A stretch of DNA of 11,192 nt from Acetobacteraceae bacterium. Its GTDB lineage: Bacteria; Pseudomonadota; Alphaproteobacteria; Acetobacterales; Acetobacteraceae. How positions within the stretch are numbered: position 1 is the first letter of the stretch; each line of letters starts with the position of its first letter. The position numbers and the translations under genes are program-made. Of the stretch, positions 1 through 6,040 are shown in pieces. The notes beneath the pieces were generated by a model that saw nothing but the letters and a program-made list of their open reading frames with translations, searched no databases and was not told the DNA's origin. The DNA is taken from NCBI GenBank assembly GCA_027306955.1, contig DAHUXX010000272.1, positions 1-11,192 of the forward strand, read 5' to 3'.

Positions 1-1
1 G

Positions 2-397
2 CGGCGCGAGTATCCCGCCGCGACCTTCACCGGCCCGCGTACTGGCGCGGCCCTGGCGCGCGCCTACGCGGGCGCGGATGTGTTCGTGTTCCCCTCGCTC
101 ACCGACACGTTCGGACTGGTGCTGCTGGAATCGCTCGCCTGCGGCACCCCGGTCGCAGCCTATGACGTGACCGGCCCCCGCGACGTGCTGGCCGGCGCCT
201 TGGGCAAGGTGGGCGCGGTCGACGCTGATCTGCGCCGTGCAGCGCTGGCGGCGCTGGCAGGCGAGCGTGCCGCCTGCCGCGCGCACGCGGAGCGGTTCAG
301 TTGGCGGGGCTGCGCGGAGATGTTTCTCTCGCACCTGGTGCCACTGGGCGGACATCCGCCGCTCGCCCGAGCAGCCACAGGAACAGCGCCGCGGTGA
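2..397 (+). CDS. GT4-family glycosyltransferase, C-terminal fragment (5' end outside window)
   Basis: The reading frame is open from base 2 and encodes the last 131 residues of a GT-B fold glycosyltransferase. The fragment carries the donor-sugar half: a GPRTGAALARAYAGADVFVFPS segment followed by TDTFGLVLLESLACGTPV. This is the E-x7-E type motif of GT4 enzymes with Asp in the first position, a variant I recognise from glycolipid and mannosyl transferases. GPRDVL then forms the next nucleotide-sugar loop. AERFSWRGCAEMFLSHL is the usual closing helix of the family, and the remaining ~20 residues look like an unconserved tail. Such enzymes transfer a sugar from a nucleotide-sugar donor to a lipid or saccharide at the cytoplasmic face. 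Acceptor and donor cannot be read from the fragment. Its 3' end overlaps the convergent MFS gene by 101 bp. Confidence 0.85.
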   Translation, partial: RREYPAATFTGPRTGAALARAYAGADVFVFPSLTDTFGLVLLESLACGTPVAAYDVTGPRDVLAGALGKVGAVDADLRRAALAALAGERAACRAHAERFSWRGCAEMFLSHLVPLGGHPPLARAATGTAPR

Positions 398-1544
398 GGC
401 CGAGCAGGGCGGCGACCAGGATCGCACCCCTGGTGTCGACGGTGGCGAGCAGCATGGCGGCAAGCGGCGGCGAGGCCGCCTGTGCCAGCAGCGCTGGTGT
501 CGCGAGCCAGCCGAGCCGCTGCGCGTAGCCGGCGCGGCCGAACAGCGCCATCGGCAGCGTGCCGCGGTTGATCGTGAGAATTCCGTTGCTCATGCCGTAG
601 AGCAGCGCAAAGGCGCTGGCCGGTACCACGCCGTGCAGCAGCAGCAGCAGCGCCGCGAACGGCATCAGCAGCGCGCCGGCACGGGCACGCGTGAACAGCG
701 ACACACGCCCGGAAAAGCTCCACTCCACCACCCGTCCCAGCACCTGACCGGGCCCGAGCATCGCCGCGACGCCGACCGCCTGCGCGGGCGACAAACCGCG
801 GCCCTCGAGCAGTCGCAGGATCAGCACCGCGACGCCGGAGGTCACCAGCCAGCGCAGCGTGAAGAAAACGGCGAGCAGCGCCAACGTCCGGCCCGGATTC
901 GAGACCGGTCGGTGCCCGTCATCCGTCGCCGTTCCGCCGCCGCGCCGGTGTGCCGCCCCCGCGGGCACGCCCAGCAGCATCGCCGGCAGGTTGGCGGCGA
1001 GCAGCAGCGCGGCGTAGGCCAGCAGCATGCCGCGCCAGCCCCAGCGCGCTTCCAGAGCCGTGCCGAGCGGCCAGAACACGGAGCTGGCGAACCCCGCGAT
1101 CAGCGTCACGCCCATGATGGCGCGCCCGGAATCGTGGCCGAACAGCACGCCGATGGTGGCGAAGGCGGCGTCGTAAAGCCCGAGCGCCATCCCGGCGCCG
1201 AGCACCATCCAGCCAGCGTACCAGAGCGCCAGCCCGTGCGAGAGCGCGAGCAGAACGAGCCCCGCCGCCATCACCACGCAGGAGGCGGCGAGCACCCCGC
1301 GCCCGCCGGCATGATCGATGCGCCGCCCGACGACCGGCGCGCCCATCCCCGCCACCAGCAGCGCCCAGGAGAAGGCGCCCAGCAGGGCCGCGCGCGACAC
1401 GTGCAGATCGGCGGCAGCCGGCGCGGCGAGCACCGCCGGCAGGTAGTAGGTGCAGCCATAGACCACGAGCTGCGAGGCGCCGATGACGACGGCGACCCGG
1501 CGCATGCCGGGGACGTGCCCGCCCAACGCGCCCGCCGCCTTCAC
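297..1544 (-). CDS. MFS transporter (putative efflux permease)
   Basis: This is a hydrophobic protein of 415 residues, normal for a 12-helix major facilitator. Long Leu/Ala/Val helices lie in two halves, separated by a polar central loop (about residues 200-230: HRRGGGTATDDGHRP). GRRIDHAGGR between helices 2 and 3 is a form of the MFS motif A loop. I chose the GTG start at 1544 because it overlaps the upstream acetyltransferase stop as GTGA, which suggests translational coupling, and it gives a normal length. An ATG at 1505 (MRRVAVVIGAS, 402 residues) is an equally good biological start and begins right at the first helix. Neither has a strong Shine-Dalgarno sequence. The open frame extends to 1745, but that part reads antisense to the acetyltransferase and is Arg/Ala-rich, so I reject it. 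Substrate unknown; drug or metabolite export is inferred from the linked acetyltransferase. The last ~33 codons overlap the glycosyltransferase. Confidence 0.85.
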   Translation of the reverse strand: MKAAGALGGHVPGMRRVAVVIGASQLVVYGCTYYLPAVLAAPAAADLHVSRAALLGAFSWALLVAGMGAPVVGRRIDHAGGRGVLAASCVVMAAGLVLLALSHGLALWYAGWMVLGAGMALGLYDAAFATIGVLFGHDSGRAIMGVTLIAGFASSVFWPLGTALEARWGWRGMLLAYAALLLAANLPAMLLGVPAGAAHRRGGGTATDDGHRPVSNPGRTLALLAVFFTLRWLVTSGVAVLILRLLEGRGLSPAQAVGVAAMLGPGQVLGRVVEWSFSGRVSLFTRARAGALLMPFAALLLLLHGVVPASAFALLYGMSNGILTINRGTLPMALFGRAGYAQRLGWLATPALLAQAASPPLAAMLLATVDTRGAILVAALLGLTAALFLWLLGRAADVRPVAPGARETSPRSPAN

Positions 1545-2074
1545 GGCCGCGTCGGCGGCGTGCTGTCGCCGGGGCCGAGCTCGCGCTGCAGCAGCACCGT
1601 GTCGAGCCACCGTCCGTGCTTGAACCCCACCGAGCGCAGCGTGCCGACCAGGCGGAACCCGTGCCGCTCGTGCAAGCGGATGGAGGCGGTGTTGGCGCTG
1701 TCGCCCACCACCGCGACCATCTGGCGGAAGCCGCGTTGCGTGCACGCCTCGATCAGGGCGCCGAGCAGGGCGGAGCCGGTGCCGCGCCCGGCTTCGTCGG
1801 GGCGCAGGTAGACCGAGTTCTCCACCGTGTCGCGGTAGGCCGCGCGGGGCCGGTACGCGCTGCCATAGGCGTAGCCCACGAGCACGCCGTCGCGGACGGC
1901 GGCGAGGTACGGATAGCCCTGTCCGGTGATGGCGGCGTGGCGGCGGCGCATCTCCGCCTCGTCCGGCGACTCGGTCTCGAAGGAGGCACGGCCGTGGCGG
2001 ACGTGGTGGGCGTAAATCGCGGCAATGTCTGCGATATCGGCGTCGACGACGGGTCTGATAGAGGCGTTCGGCAT
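1541..2074 (-). CDS. GNAT N-acetyltransferase, phosphinothricin acetyltransferase (PAT/bar) type
   Basis: The 177-residue protein has the length and architecture of the PAT/Bar/MddA branch of GNAT enzymes, which move acetyl from acetyl-CoA to the amino group of phosphinothricin, methionine sulfoximine or related amino acids. Visible landmarks are IRPVVDADIADIAAIYAHHV (residues ~6-25), SFETESP (~31-37), GYAYGSAYRPRAAYRDTVE (~67-85), VYLRPDEAGRGTGSALL (~88-104) with the acetyl-CoA pyrophosphate loop, and SIRLHERHGF (~131-140), followed by GFKHGRWLDTV. I chose ATG 2074 because the PAT homology starts there. A GTG eight codons upstream (2098) is possible; the longer open frame beyond it runs antisense through the LysR gene and is not real. 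The gene is divergent from the LysR regulator and lies directly upstream of the MFS gene with a GTGA junction. The family is known for antibiotic or xenobiotic detoxification; the true substrate is not shown. Confidence 0.9.
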   Translation of the reverse strand: MPNASIRPVVDADIADIAAIYAHHVRHGRASFETESPDEAEMRRRHAAITGQGYPYLAAVRDGVLVGYAYGSAYRPRAAYRDTVENSVYLRPDEAGRGTGSALLGALIEACTQRGFRQMVAVVGDSANTASIRLHERHGFRLVGTLRSVGFKHGRWLDTVLLQRELGPGDSTPPTRP

Positions 2075-2103
2075 GCGTCCATGCTGGCGCAGGGTCACCT
2101 CGT

Positions 2104-2123
2104 TGCGAAGAAAAATTTTCGCA
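2104..2123. promoter_or_regulatory. Inverted repeat TGCGAA-N8-TTCGCA, candidate operator
   Basis: Two perfect 6-bp arms flank an A/T-only core apart from one G, in a sequence otherwise very rich in GC. It lies between the divergent acetyltransferase and LysR start codons, where a LysR-type protein would bind. Its centre (2113.5) is 31.5 bp from the centre of the second palindrome at 2138-2152, three helical turns. The arms differ in sequence from that site, so it may be an activation half-site of the same regulator or a site for another protein. Confidence 0.5.
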
Positions 2124-2137
2124 TGCGCCGCATCAAT

Positions 2138-2152
2138 ATAAGTTGGACTTAT
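2138..2152. promoter_or_regulatory. LysR-type T-N11-A box ATAAGT-TGG-ACTTAT overlapping the regulator start codon
   Basis: This is a perfect 6-bp inverted repeat with a 3-nt spacer. Bases 2139-2151 fit the T-N11-A consensus of LysR-type recognition sites. The last two bases of the palindrome are the A and T of the regulator's ATG (2151-2153), so a bound protein would block its own expression, the usual autorepression layout. The sequence also contains TATAAG (2137-2142), a possible -10 element for the plus strand, and the minus-strand complement of 2135-2140 reads TATATT, a possible -10 for the acetyltransferase. No convincing -35 boxes are visible. Confidence 0.6.
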
Positions 2153-3104
2153 GAGCACCCCGTCCCTGCGCCAGCTGCGCACGTTCGTCGCCGTCGCCGA
2201 GCGCGGCAGCATCACCGAGGCGGCGCGGGCGCTGAACCTGACGCAACCGGCCGCGAGCCAGCAGCTGCGAGAGATCGAGCGCCTGCTCGGCACGCGGCTC
2301 CTGGACCGCGCCGGCGGGCGCCTGGTGCCGACCGCCTCCGGCTTCGCGACGCTGGGCCCGGCGCGGCAGGCGCTGGCGGCGGCGGCGGAAGCGGCGGCCG
2401 CGGCCCAGGCGGTGCGTGGGGGCACGGCGGGGCGGGTGCGGCTCGGCACCGGGGCCACGGCCTGCATCTACCTGCTGCCCAGCGCGCTGACCGCCGTGCG
2501 CGCGCGCCTGCCGGGGCTCGAGATCGTTGTCGCCACCGGCAACACCCCGGACATCCTGCGCCGCGTGGCGGAGGGAACGCTCGATCTCGGCCTCGTCACC
2601 ATGCCTCGCCTCGTACCGCGTGCGCTGGCCGCGACGCTGGTGCGACGCGACGGGCTCGTGGCCCTGCTGCCGGCGGCGCTGGCCGGGCCTGCCACGTTCA
2701 CGCCGGCGGGCCTCGCCGCCCTGCCGCTCATCCTCTACGAGCCCGGCGGAGATACGCGCGGCATCGTCGATGCCTGGTTCCGCCGCGCCGGCCTCGCGCC
2801 GAAGCCGATCATGGAGCTGGGCAGCGTGGAGGCGATCAAGGTGCTGGTGGGCAGCGGGCTCGGCGCCTCGGTGCTGCCGCTGCTCGCGCTGGAGCGGGAG
2901 GTGCCAGGCGCCGTGGTGCGGCCGCTGCGCCCGCCGGTCGAACGGCGCCTCGCGCTGGTGCTGCGCCGGACCAAAGTGGTGGACGCCGGACTGCGGGCGA
3001 TGATGGCGGCGCTCGCCCATGAGGGTAGCGATGTGGGGGCCGATTTGGGCGCCGATGGGGCGGGTGGGGTGGGGGATGTGCCGCTCGCGCCGGAGCCGTG
3101 CTAA
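2151..3104 (+). CDS. LysR-type transcriptional regulator
   Basis: The 317-residue protein begins with the winged helix-turn-helix of the LysR family: LRQLRTFVAVAERGSITEAA (residues ~6-25), LNLTQPAASQQLREIERLLG (~28-47), then TRLLDRAGGRLVPTASG. The periplasmic-binding-protein-like effector domain follows from about residue 88 to 295 (GRVRLGTGATACIYLLPSAL, NTPDILRRVAEGTLDLGLVT, GSVEAIKVLVGSGLGASVLP). The start is fixed by the constant distance from Met to the HTH. There is only a weak GGA before it, and the ATG sits inside a palindrome. The last ~25 residues (GSDVGADLGADGAGGVGD region) are a Gly/Ala/Asp-rich tail beyond the usual ~295-residue length. Divergence from the acetyltransferase suggests it controls that gene and the MFS gene; the effector is unknown. 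Its stop lies 9 nt before the lipid A operon, so read-through into that operon is plausible. Confidence 0.93.
   Translation: MSTPSLRQLRTFVAVAERGSITEAARALNLTQPAASQQLREIERLLGTRLLDRAGGRLVPTASGFATLGPARQALAAAAEAAAAAQAVRGGTAGRVRLGTGATACIYLLPSALTAVRARLPGLEIVVATGNTPDILRRVAEGTLDLGLVTMPRLVPRALAATLVRRDGLVALLPAALAGPATFTPAGLAALPLILYEPGGDTRGIVDAWFRRAGLAPKPIMELGSVEAIKVLVGSGLGASVLPLLALEREVPGAVVRPLRPPVERRLALVLRRTKVVDAGLRAMMAALAHEGSDVGADLGADGAGGVGDVPLAPEPC
3057..3075 (+). other. G-quadruplex motif, four G-tracts with 1-nt loops
   Basis: The plus strand reads GGGG-C-GGG-T-GGGG-T-GGGGG. Four tracts of at least three G with single-base loops is the most stable class of predicted quadruplex. Further G-runs lie just upstream (GGGGG at 3034-3038 and GGG at 3047-3049). 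It is on the coding strand, so it would also form in the mRNA. It encodes part of the Gly-rich LysR tail and ends 38 nt before the first start codon of the lipid A operon. Confidence 0.7.
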
Positions 3105-3113
3105 CGGCCGCGC

Positions 3114-3800
3114 ATGATGTCCCGTCTGCTGCGGCAGGGCTGGGCGCAGAACGCGCTCGCGGCCCTTGTCGCCACCTATCTGCGTCTCGCGCTCGCCACC
3201 ATCCGCTGGCGTCTCGTGGGCTGGGAGAACCTCACGCCGCATCTTGGCCGCACCCCGGCGGCGGGGCCGGTCGTCGCGGCGTTCTGGCACGAGATGCTGC
3301 CGCTGATGCCGGCGCTGTGGCGACGGGTGCATGCGACCGGCGCGCGGGCGCGGGTGCTGGTCTCGCGCCACCGCGACGGACGTTTCATCGGCGAGGTGAT
3401 GCGGCGCTTCGACCTCGGCCTCGCGCATGGCTCGACCGGCACCAAGGGCCGCGACCGTGGCGGCGCCAGTGCGGTGCGTTCCCTGCTCGCCGTGCTGGCG
3501 GAGGGCGAGCACGTGGTGATGACGCCGGATGGCCCGCGCGGGCCGCGGTGGCAGGCGGCCGGCGGCGTGGCGCAGATCGCGGCACTTTCCGGCGCCCCGG
3601 TGCTGCCGTGCGCCGCCTGGGTCACGCCGCGCATCCGGCTGCCGACCTGGGACGGGATGGTGCTGCCGCTACCCTTCGCGCGCGGCGTGCTCGTCTGCGG
3701 TGCGCCGATCGCTGTCGGGCGGGACGAGGCGGAGGCGGGGCTCGCCGCGATCGGCGCCGCGCTGGGCGAGGTCGCACGCATCGCCGGGGCGGCGGCGTGA
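3114..3800 (+). CDS. DUF374-family lysophospholipid acyltransferase-like protein
   Basis: This 228-residue protein has the DUF374 pattern. A hydrophobic N-terminus (residues ~13-32) is followed by GWENL, then FWHEMLPLMP (~57-66) with the conserved His59, SRHRDGRFIGEV (~84-95), GSTGTKGRDRGGASAVRSLL (~106-125), and TPDGPRGPRW (~137-146). DUF374 proteins are related to the PlsC acyltransferases and are placed at the inner membrane. In alphaproteobacteria they commonly sit directly upstream of waaA and lpxK, as here, which implies a role in lipid A or LPS acylation. The exact acyl acceptor is not established from sequence. Start choice: tandem ATG ATG at 3114 and 3117, either possible; no clear Shine-Dalgarno precedes them, so coupling to the LysR stop nine bases upstream is plausible. 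It lies 10 nt before the waaA start. Confidence 0.9.
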   Translation: MMSRLLRQGWAQNALAALVATYLRLALATIRWRLVGWENLTPHLGRTPAAGPVVAAFWHEMLPLMPALWRRVHATGARARVLVSRHRDGRFIGEVMRRFDLGLAHGSTGTKGRDRGGASAVRSLLAVLAEGEHVVMTPDGPRGPRWQAAGGVAQIAALSGAPVLPCAAWVTPRIRLPTWDGMVLPLPFARGVLVCGAPIAVGRDEAEAGLAAIGAALGEVARIAGAAA

Positions 3801-3803
3801 GGG
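3799..3803 (+). promoter_or_regulatory. Shine-Dalgarno GAGGG for waaA
   Basis: GAGGG lies 7 nt before the GTG at 3811 and 16 nt before the in-frame ATG at 3820. The spacing favours GTG as the waaA start. The motif overlaps the DUF374 stop codon (3798-3800), which would couple the two translations. Confidence 0.6.
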
Positions 3804-3810
3804 CGGGCGC

Positions 3811-5094
3811 GTGATCGCGATGGTCGAGGGCGTGGCGACGACTCTCGCGGCGCCGGCGCTGCGCGCCTGGCTGCGACGGCGGGCGGCGCTGGGCAAGGAG
3901 ATTCCTGCGCGGCTGCCGGAACGCTGGGGCGAGGACGCGGCACCGCGCCCGCGTGGCAAGCTGCTGTGGTTGCATGCCGCGAGTGTGGGCGAGGCCGCGT
4001 CCATGCGGCGCGTGCTGCTGCTGTTGCCGCCGGAGCTCAAGGTGTTGTTCACCACCGGCACCGTGACCTCGGCGGCGATGCTGGCGAAGGAGCTCTCGCG
4101 TGACGGGCCGGCCTTTCACCGCTTCGTGCCCCTCGACGTGCCTTCATGGGTGGCGCGCTTCCTCGACCACTGGCGCCCGGACGCCGCCTGCTTCGTGGAG
4201 AGCGAGATCTGGCCCACGATGCTGGCACAGTTGCATAGGCGCAACATTCCCGTGGGCCTCATCAACGCCCGCCTGTCGCAGCGCAGCTTTTCGCGCTGGC
4301 GGCTCGCCAAGCCGCTGGTGCGCAGCCTGTTCACGGGCTTTGCCGCGGTGCAGGCGCAGTCCAGCGGCGACGCGTCGCGCCTGGTGGCGATGGGGGCACC
4401 CGCGCCGCGCCTCGTCGGCAACCTCAAGCTCGCGGCATTCCCGCTGCCGGTGGACGAGATGGCGCTGGCAAAGCTGCGCCGGCAGATCGGCAGCCGCCGC
4501 TGCTGGCTCGCGGCGAGCACGCATCCCGGTGAGGAGGCGATCGCGGCCGCGGTGCACGGGCATTTGCGCGCCGAATTTCCGGACCTCCTCACCGTCATCG
4601 TGCCGCGCCACCCGGAACGCGGCGAGGCGATCGTCTCCGGCCTGCCGCGCCCGGTGACGCGTCGCGGCGCGGAGGAAGCGCCGCCGCCCATCGGCTCGAG
4701 CGGGGGCGGGTTCTACGTCGCGGACACGCTGGGCGAACTTGGCTTGTTCTATCGTGTCGCCGCCTGCGCCTTTGTCGGCAAGAGCCTCGCGGTCGGCGGC
4801 GGGCAGAACCCGCTGGAGCCGGCGCGCCTCGGTTGCCCGGTGGCGATGGGTCCAATGACGGCGAACTTTGCCGACGCGGTCGCGCTGCTGCGCGAGGCGG
4901 GCGCGCTGGTCGAGGTGCCGGATGCCGCGGCACTCGCGGCATTCGTCGCCTCGATCCTACGCGACCCTGCGCGCCGCGCCGCGATGGGCGAGGCGGGACG
5001 CAGAGCGGCGGCGGGCGAGGACGAGTTGCCGGCGCGTGTGGCCGCGATGATGGCGGGGCTCGCGGGGATCGGGGATCACGGTGCGTCCGCCTAG
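3811..5094 (+). CDS. waaA: 3-deoxy-D-manno-octulosonic acid (Kdo) transferase
   Basis: WaaA (KdtA) is a GT30 enzyme that moves Kdo from CMP-Kdo to the lipid A precursor at the inner membrane, starting the LPS core. From the GTG start the protein has 427 residues, the family's normal size. An amphipathic N-terminal anchor (AAPALRAWLRRRAALGKE, ~13-30) leads to RLPERWGE, then LWLHAASVGE (~52-61), whose final Glu61 matches by motif the catalytic base described for Aquifex WaaA. VESEIWPT (~129-136) carries the second conserved acidic position. ASTHPGEE, PRHPERGE and GGGQNPLEPARLGCPV form the CMP-Kdo binding C-domain. I prefer GTG 3811 to ATG 3820 because of the GAGGG spacing. The frame is open upstream to 3529, but that part is out of frame with the real DUF374 gene. 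It overlaps lpxK by 14 bp. Whether it adds one or two Kdo residues cannot be read. Confidence 0.96.
   Translation: MIAMVEGVATTLAAPALRAWLRRRAALGKEIPARLPERWGEDAAPRPRGKLLWLHAASVGEAASMRRVLLLLPPELKVLFTTGTVTSAAMLAKELSRDGPAFHRFVPLDVPSWVARFLDHWRPDAACFVESEIWPTMLAQLHRRNIPVGLINARLSQRSFSRWRLAKPLVRSLFTGFAAVQAQSSGDASRLVAMGAPAPRLVGNLKLAAFPLPVDEMALAKLRRQIGSRRCWLAASTHPGEEAIAAAVHGHLRAEFPDLLTVIVPRHPERGEAIVSGLPRPVTRRGAEEAPPPIGSSGGGFYVADTLGELGLFYRVAACAFVGKSLAVGGGQNPLEPARLGCPVAMGPMTANFADAVALLREAGALVEVPDAAALAAFVASILRDPARRAAMGEAGRRAAAGEDELPARVAAMMAGLAGIGDHGASA
5064..5077 (+). repeat. Tandem GGGGATC x2 including the probable lpxK Shine-Dalgarno
   Basis: The 7-mer GGGGATC occurs twice in direct succession inside the waaA 3' end. 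The second copy places GGGGA (5071-5075) 5 nt before the lpxK GTG start and is the best ribosome-binding candidate there. The duplication is probably incidental. Confidence 0.45.
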
Positions 5095-6040
5095 GTTCTG
5101 GAGCGAGGGCGGCTGGCCGGTTGCGTTGCTCGCACCGCTGGAGCCGCTCACGGCGTGGCTGACGGCGCGCCGTCTCGCGCGCGGAGGCTGGCGGCCCCCC
5201 GTACCAGTGATCTGCTGTGGTAACGCAACGGTCGGCGGCGCCGGCAAGACCACGCTGGCGCTCGATCTCGGTGCGCGGATCGCCGCGCGCGGCCTGCGCG
5301 TGGGCTTCGTCACACGCGGCTATCGCGGCTCGCTCGCAGGCGTGGTGCGCGTCAACGCCACGCGCCACACCGCCGCCGAGGTTGGCGACGAGCCGTTGCT
5401 GCTCGCCGCGGCGGCACCCACCTGGCGCGGCGCCGACCGGGAGGTGGCGATGCGCGAAGCGGTGGCTGCTGGCGTGCAGGCGATCGTTGCCGATGACGGG
5501 TTGCAGAACCCGGCCTTCGCGCATGCCGCGCGGCTGCTGGTGGTGGACGGCGAGAGCGGCTTCGGCAACTTGCATCTGCTGCCGGCCGGGCCGCTGCGCG
5601 AGCGCGTGGCGGATGCCGCGTCGCGTTGTGTCGCGGCGGTGCTGATCGGCGAGGATCGCACTGGAGCAGCTTTGGCGCTGCCGCCTGCGTTGCCGGTGCT
5701 GCGCGCGCGCCTGGTGCCGGACGCGGCGGCGCGCTTGCTCGCCGGGCGGCGCGTCGTGGCCTTCGCGGGCCTGGCGCGACCGGACAAATTCTTCAGCATG
5801 CTGCACGACCTCGGCGCGGAGCTGGCGACAACAAGGAGCTTCGCCGACCATCACGCCTTCGCAACGGCGGAACTGGAAGCGCTGGCGGCGACGGCGGGCG
5901 ACGCGGTGCTGGCGACGACGCCGAAGGACGCGGCGCGCCTGGCGCCGGCTTGGCGCGCGCGCGTGCATGTCGCGGGCGTGGGCCTTGCCTGGGAGGATGG
6001 GGTGGCACTCGCGGGGCTGCTTGACGGGGTGCTGGCATGA
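5081..6040 (+). CDS. lpxK: Tetraacyldisaccharide 4'-kinase (lipid A 4'-kinase)
   Basis: LpxK phosphorylates the 4' position of the tetraacyl disaccharide 1-phosphate to give lipid IVA, using ATP at the cytoplasmic face of the inner membrane. The 319-residue protein has the expected order: N-terminal hydrophobic helix (residues ~12-29), PVICCGNATVGGAGKTTLAL (~42-61) with the Walker A loop and Lys56, GFVTRGYRG (~75-83), EVGDEPLLLA (~100-109), ADDGLQN (~137-143) with the Mg/catalytic acidic pair, LLPAGPLRE, and the C-terminal FADHHAF motif. The GTG start at 5081 overlaps waaA by 14 bp and is preceded by GGGGA. Two small departures from the E. coli pattern are Thr in place of Pro after GKT, and Asn in place of His after DDGLQ. 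Neither removes a residue known to be essential. The next gene starts on an ATGA overlap. Confidence 0.96.
   Translation: MRPPRFWSEGGWPVALLAPLEPLTAWLTARRLARGGWRPPVPVICCGNATVGGAGKTTLALDLGARIAARGLRVGFVTRGYRGSLAGVVRVNATRHTAAEVGDEPLLLAAAAPTWRGADREVAMREAVAAGVQAIVADDGLQNPAFAHAARLLVVDGESGFGNLHLLPAGPLRERVADAASRCVAAVLIGEDRTGAALALPPALPVLRARLVPDAAARLLAGRRVVAFAGLARPDKFFSMLHDLGAELATTRSFADHHAFATAELEALAATAGDAVLATTPKDAARLAPAWRARVHVAGVGLAWEDGVALAGLLDGVLA

Noticed and set aside
635..651. GCA triplet repeat as a possible phase-variable microsatellite
   Set aside because: It has only about five units and encodes a Leu run in a membrane helix; triplet changes would not shift the frame.
237..1811. 524-codon plus-strand open frame antisense to the MFS and acetyltransferase genes
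   Set aside because: The translation is Gln/Arg/Ala/His-rich with no recognisable motif. It mirrors clear genes on the other strand and is a by-product of high GC content.
1616..3022. 468-codon plus-strand frame across the acetyltransferase and LysR genes
   Set aside because: It spans a divergent promoter and is Arg/Gly/Ala low-complexity; the LysR protein in the neighbouring frame explains the coding signal.
2133..3512. 459-codon minus-strand frame opposite the LysR and DUF374 genes
   Set aside because: Arg/His/Gln-rich sequence without family features, antisense to two well-supported genes.
4595..5968. 457-codon minus-strand frame opposite waaA and lpxK
   Set aside because: A GC-driven shadow; the composition is mostly Arg, Ala, Pro and Gln, with no motif.
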